Source: an uncultured Lachnospiraceae bacterium (lineage in GTDB: Bacteria > Bacillota > Clostridia > Lachnospirales > Lachnospiraceae). Taken from it: DNA of 13,039 nucleotides. The notes under the pieces were generated by a model. It was given only the letters and a program-made list of their open reading frames with translations. It was not told where the DNA came from and did no database searches. Shown in pieces: positions 12,531-13,039 of this stretch. Each line of letters starts with the position of its first letter. The first letter of the stretch is position 1. The translations under genes were made by a program, and so were the position numbers. The stretch spans positions 1 to 13,039 of the forward strand of contig CAJOPP010000052.1 of assembly GCA_905236365.1 (NCBI GenBank). The letters are read 5' to 3'.

Positions 12531-13039
12531 CTAAAATTCCATAATCTCAAAATTTTCATCAAATTTCATAGAAGCCTGCACATACGTATTGCCATCTGCA
12601 TCTACTTTGATATCTTCATCTTTCTTAGCAGATTCTTTTGTTATATTCCTTTCATTGCTCACCGATTTGTTCTTTTGGTCATTTGAGTCCAACACTGTTT
12701 TCTCCTCAGTTTCAACTGCTTTCTTCCTCTCTAGCACTGCCCGGCTGATCAACCCGCGATACTTTGGATCGGTCGTCATTGCCTTTGCCATTTTTGCCAC
12801 TTTTTCAGAAGGTGCACTTGCTACTTTTTGTGATTTATTAAAGCGTTTTTCAATCGTTTTTTCCTGATTTAAAGAAACACTGTTCTTATTTGTAAGCACA
12901 CTTCTATTTTTTTCCTCCCTCACCGGTGTCCTTTTCACCGTATCTGCTGCCTTATCTTTTTTGCCTTCCATTTGTTTTTCTTCGCTTACAGTCTCATGAA
13001 TATCTAAAGTTTTTCCTTTTTTATTTGTTTTTTTATTCG
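12531..13039 (-). CDS. Lysine/glutamate-rich hypothetical protein, 5' end outside window
   Basis: The frame stays open from the stop at 12531 to the right edge, giving at least 168 residues (visible N-terminal part NKKTNKKGKTLDIHETVSEE). The first internal ATG (12971) has no convincing ribosome site, so the gene probably begins beyond the window. The sequence is highly charged, with few hydrophobic residues, and most of it is likely disordered. A more ordered segment is KVAKMAKAMTTDPKYRGLIS, and the extreme C-terminus (NTYVQASMKFDENFEIMEF) has conserved-looking hydrophobic residues. No family recognised. Confidence 0.6.
   Translation of the reverse strand, partial: NKKTNKKGKTLDIHETVSEEKQMEGKKDKAADTVKRTPVREEKNRSVLTNKNSVSLNQEKTIEKRFNKSQKVASAPSEKVAKMAKAMTTDPKYRGLISRAVLERKKAVETEEKTVLDSNDQKNKSVSNERNITKESAKKDEDIKVDADGNTYVQASMKFDENFEIMEF

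Overview
The window looks like chromosome of a low-G+C Gram-positive anaerobe of the class Clostridia, most plausibly a Lachnospiraceae-type gut bacterium. This is inferred from AT-rich intergenic DNA, strong purine-rich ribosome binding sites (for example AGGAGGTGA before 4384), GTG and TTG starts, the gene families present, and sigma-A-type promoters. No phage, transposase, CRISPR array, tRNA or rRNA was seen.

Layout. Bases 1-84 may be the tail of an unidentified plus-strand gene. A promoter (133-161) and a leader of about 180 nt precede a plus-strand SDR-family reductase (346-1074). All other genes are on the minus strand. In transcription order from the right edge: a lysine-rich hypothetical protein cut by the window edge (12531-13039); a hotdog-fold acyl-CoA thioesterase (12000-12449); a methyl-accepting chemotaxis protein with its own promoter and terminator (10006-11817); a gene-free stretch of about 320 bases with palindromic repeats and a strong promoter (9684-10005); a five-gene cluster of small membrane protein, SAM methyltransferase, truncated sigma-70-like protein, OmpR-type response regulator and histidine kinase (9683 down to 5761); mtnN and luxS (5666-4396); two tandem YibE/F membrane proteins (4384-2407); an intergenic run of three hairpins (2273-2389); and a secreted NlpC/P60 peptidoglycan hydrolase (2136-1117), convergent with the SDR gene and sharing a terminator hairpin with it.

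How the genes fit together. MtnN and LuxS are consecutive enzymes that detoxify S-adenosylhomocysteine and produce homocysteine plus the AI-2 precursor. The YibE/F pair follows luxS so closely that the luxS stop codon lies inside the next Shine-Dalgarno sequence. The cluster starting at 9683 probably runs from one promoter (9784-9812) and ends in a two-component system. Its most unusual member is a protein with sigma-70 regions 1.1, 1.2, 2.1-2.2 and 3 but no recognisable region 2.3/2.4 and no region 4. The NlpC/P60 gene has an exact WalR-type box upstream of its promoter, suggesting control by cell-wall homeostasis signalling.

The best candidates for something little described are the truncated sigma-like protein and its operon, the luxS-yibEF coupling, and a family of intergenic palindromes built on the word TGAACTGTAACA.
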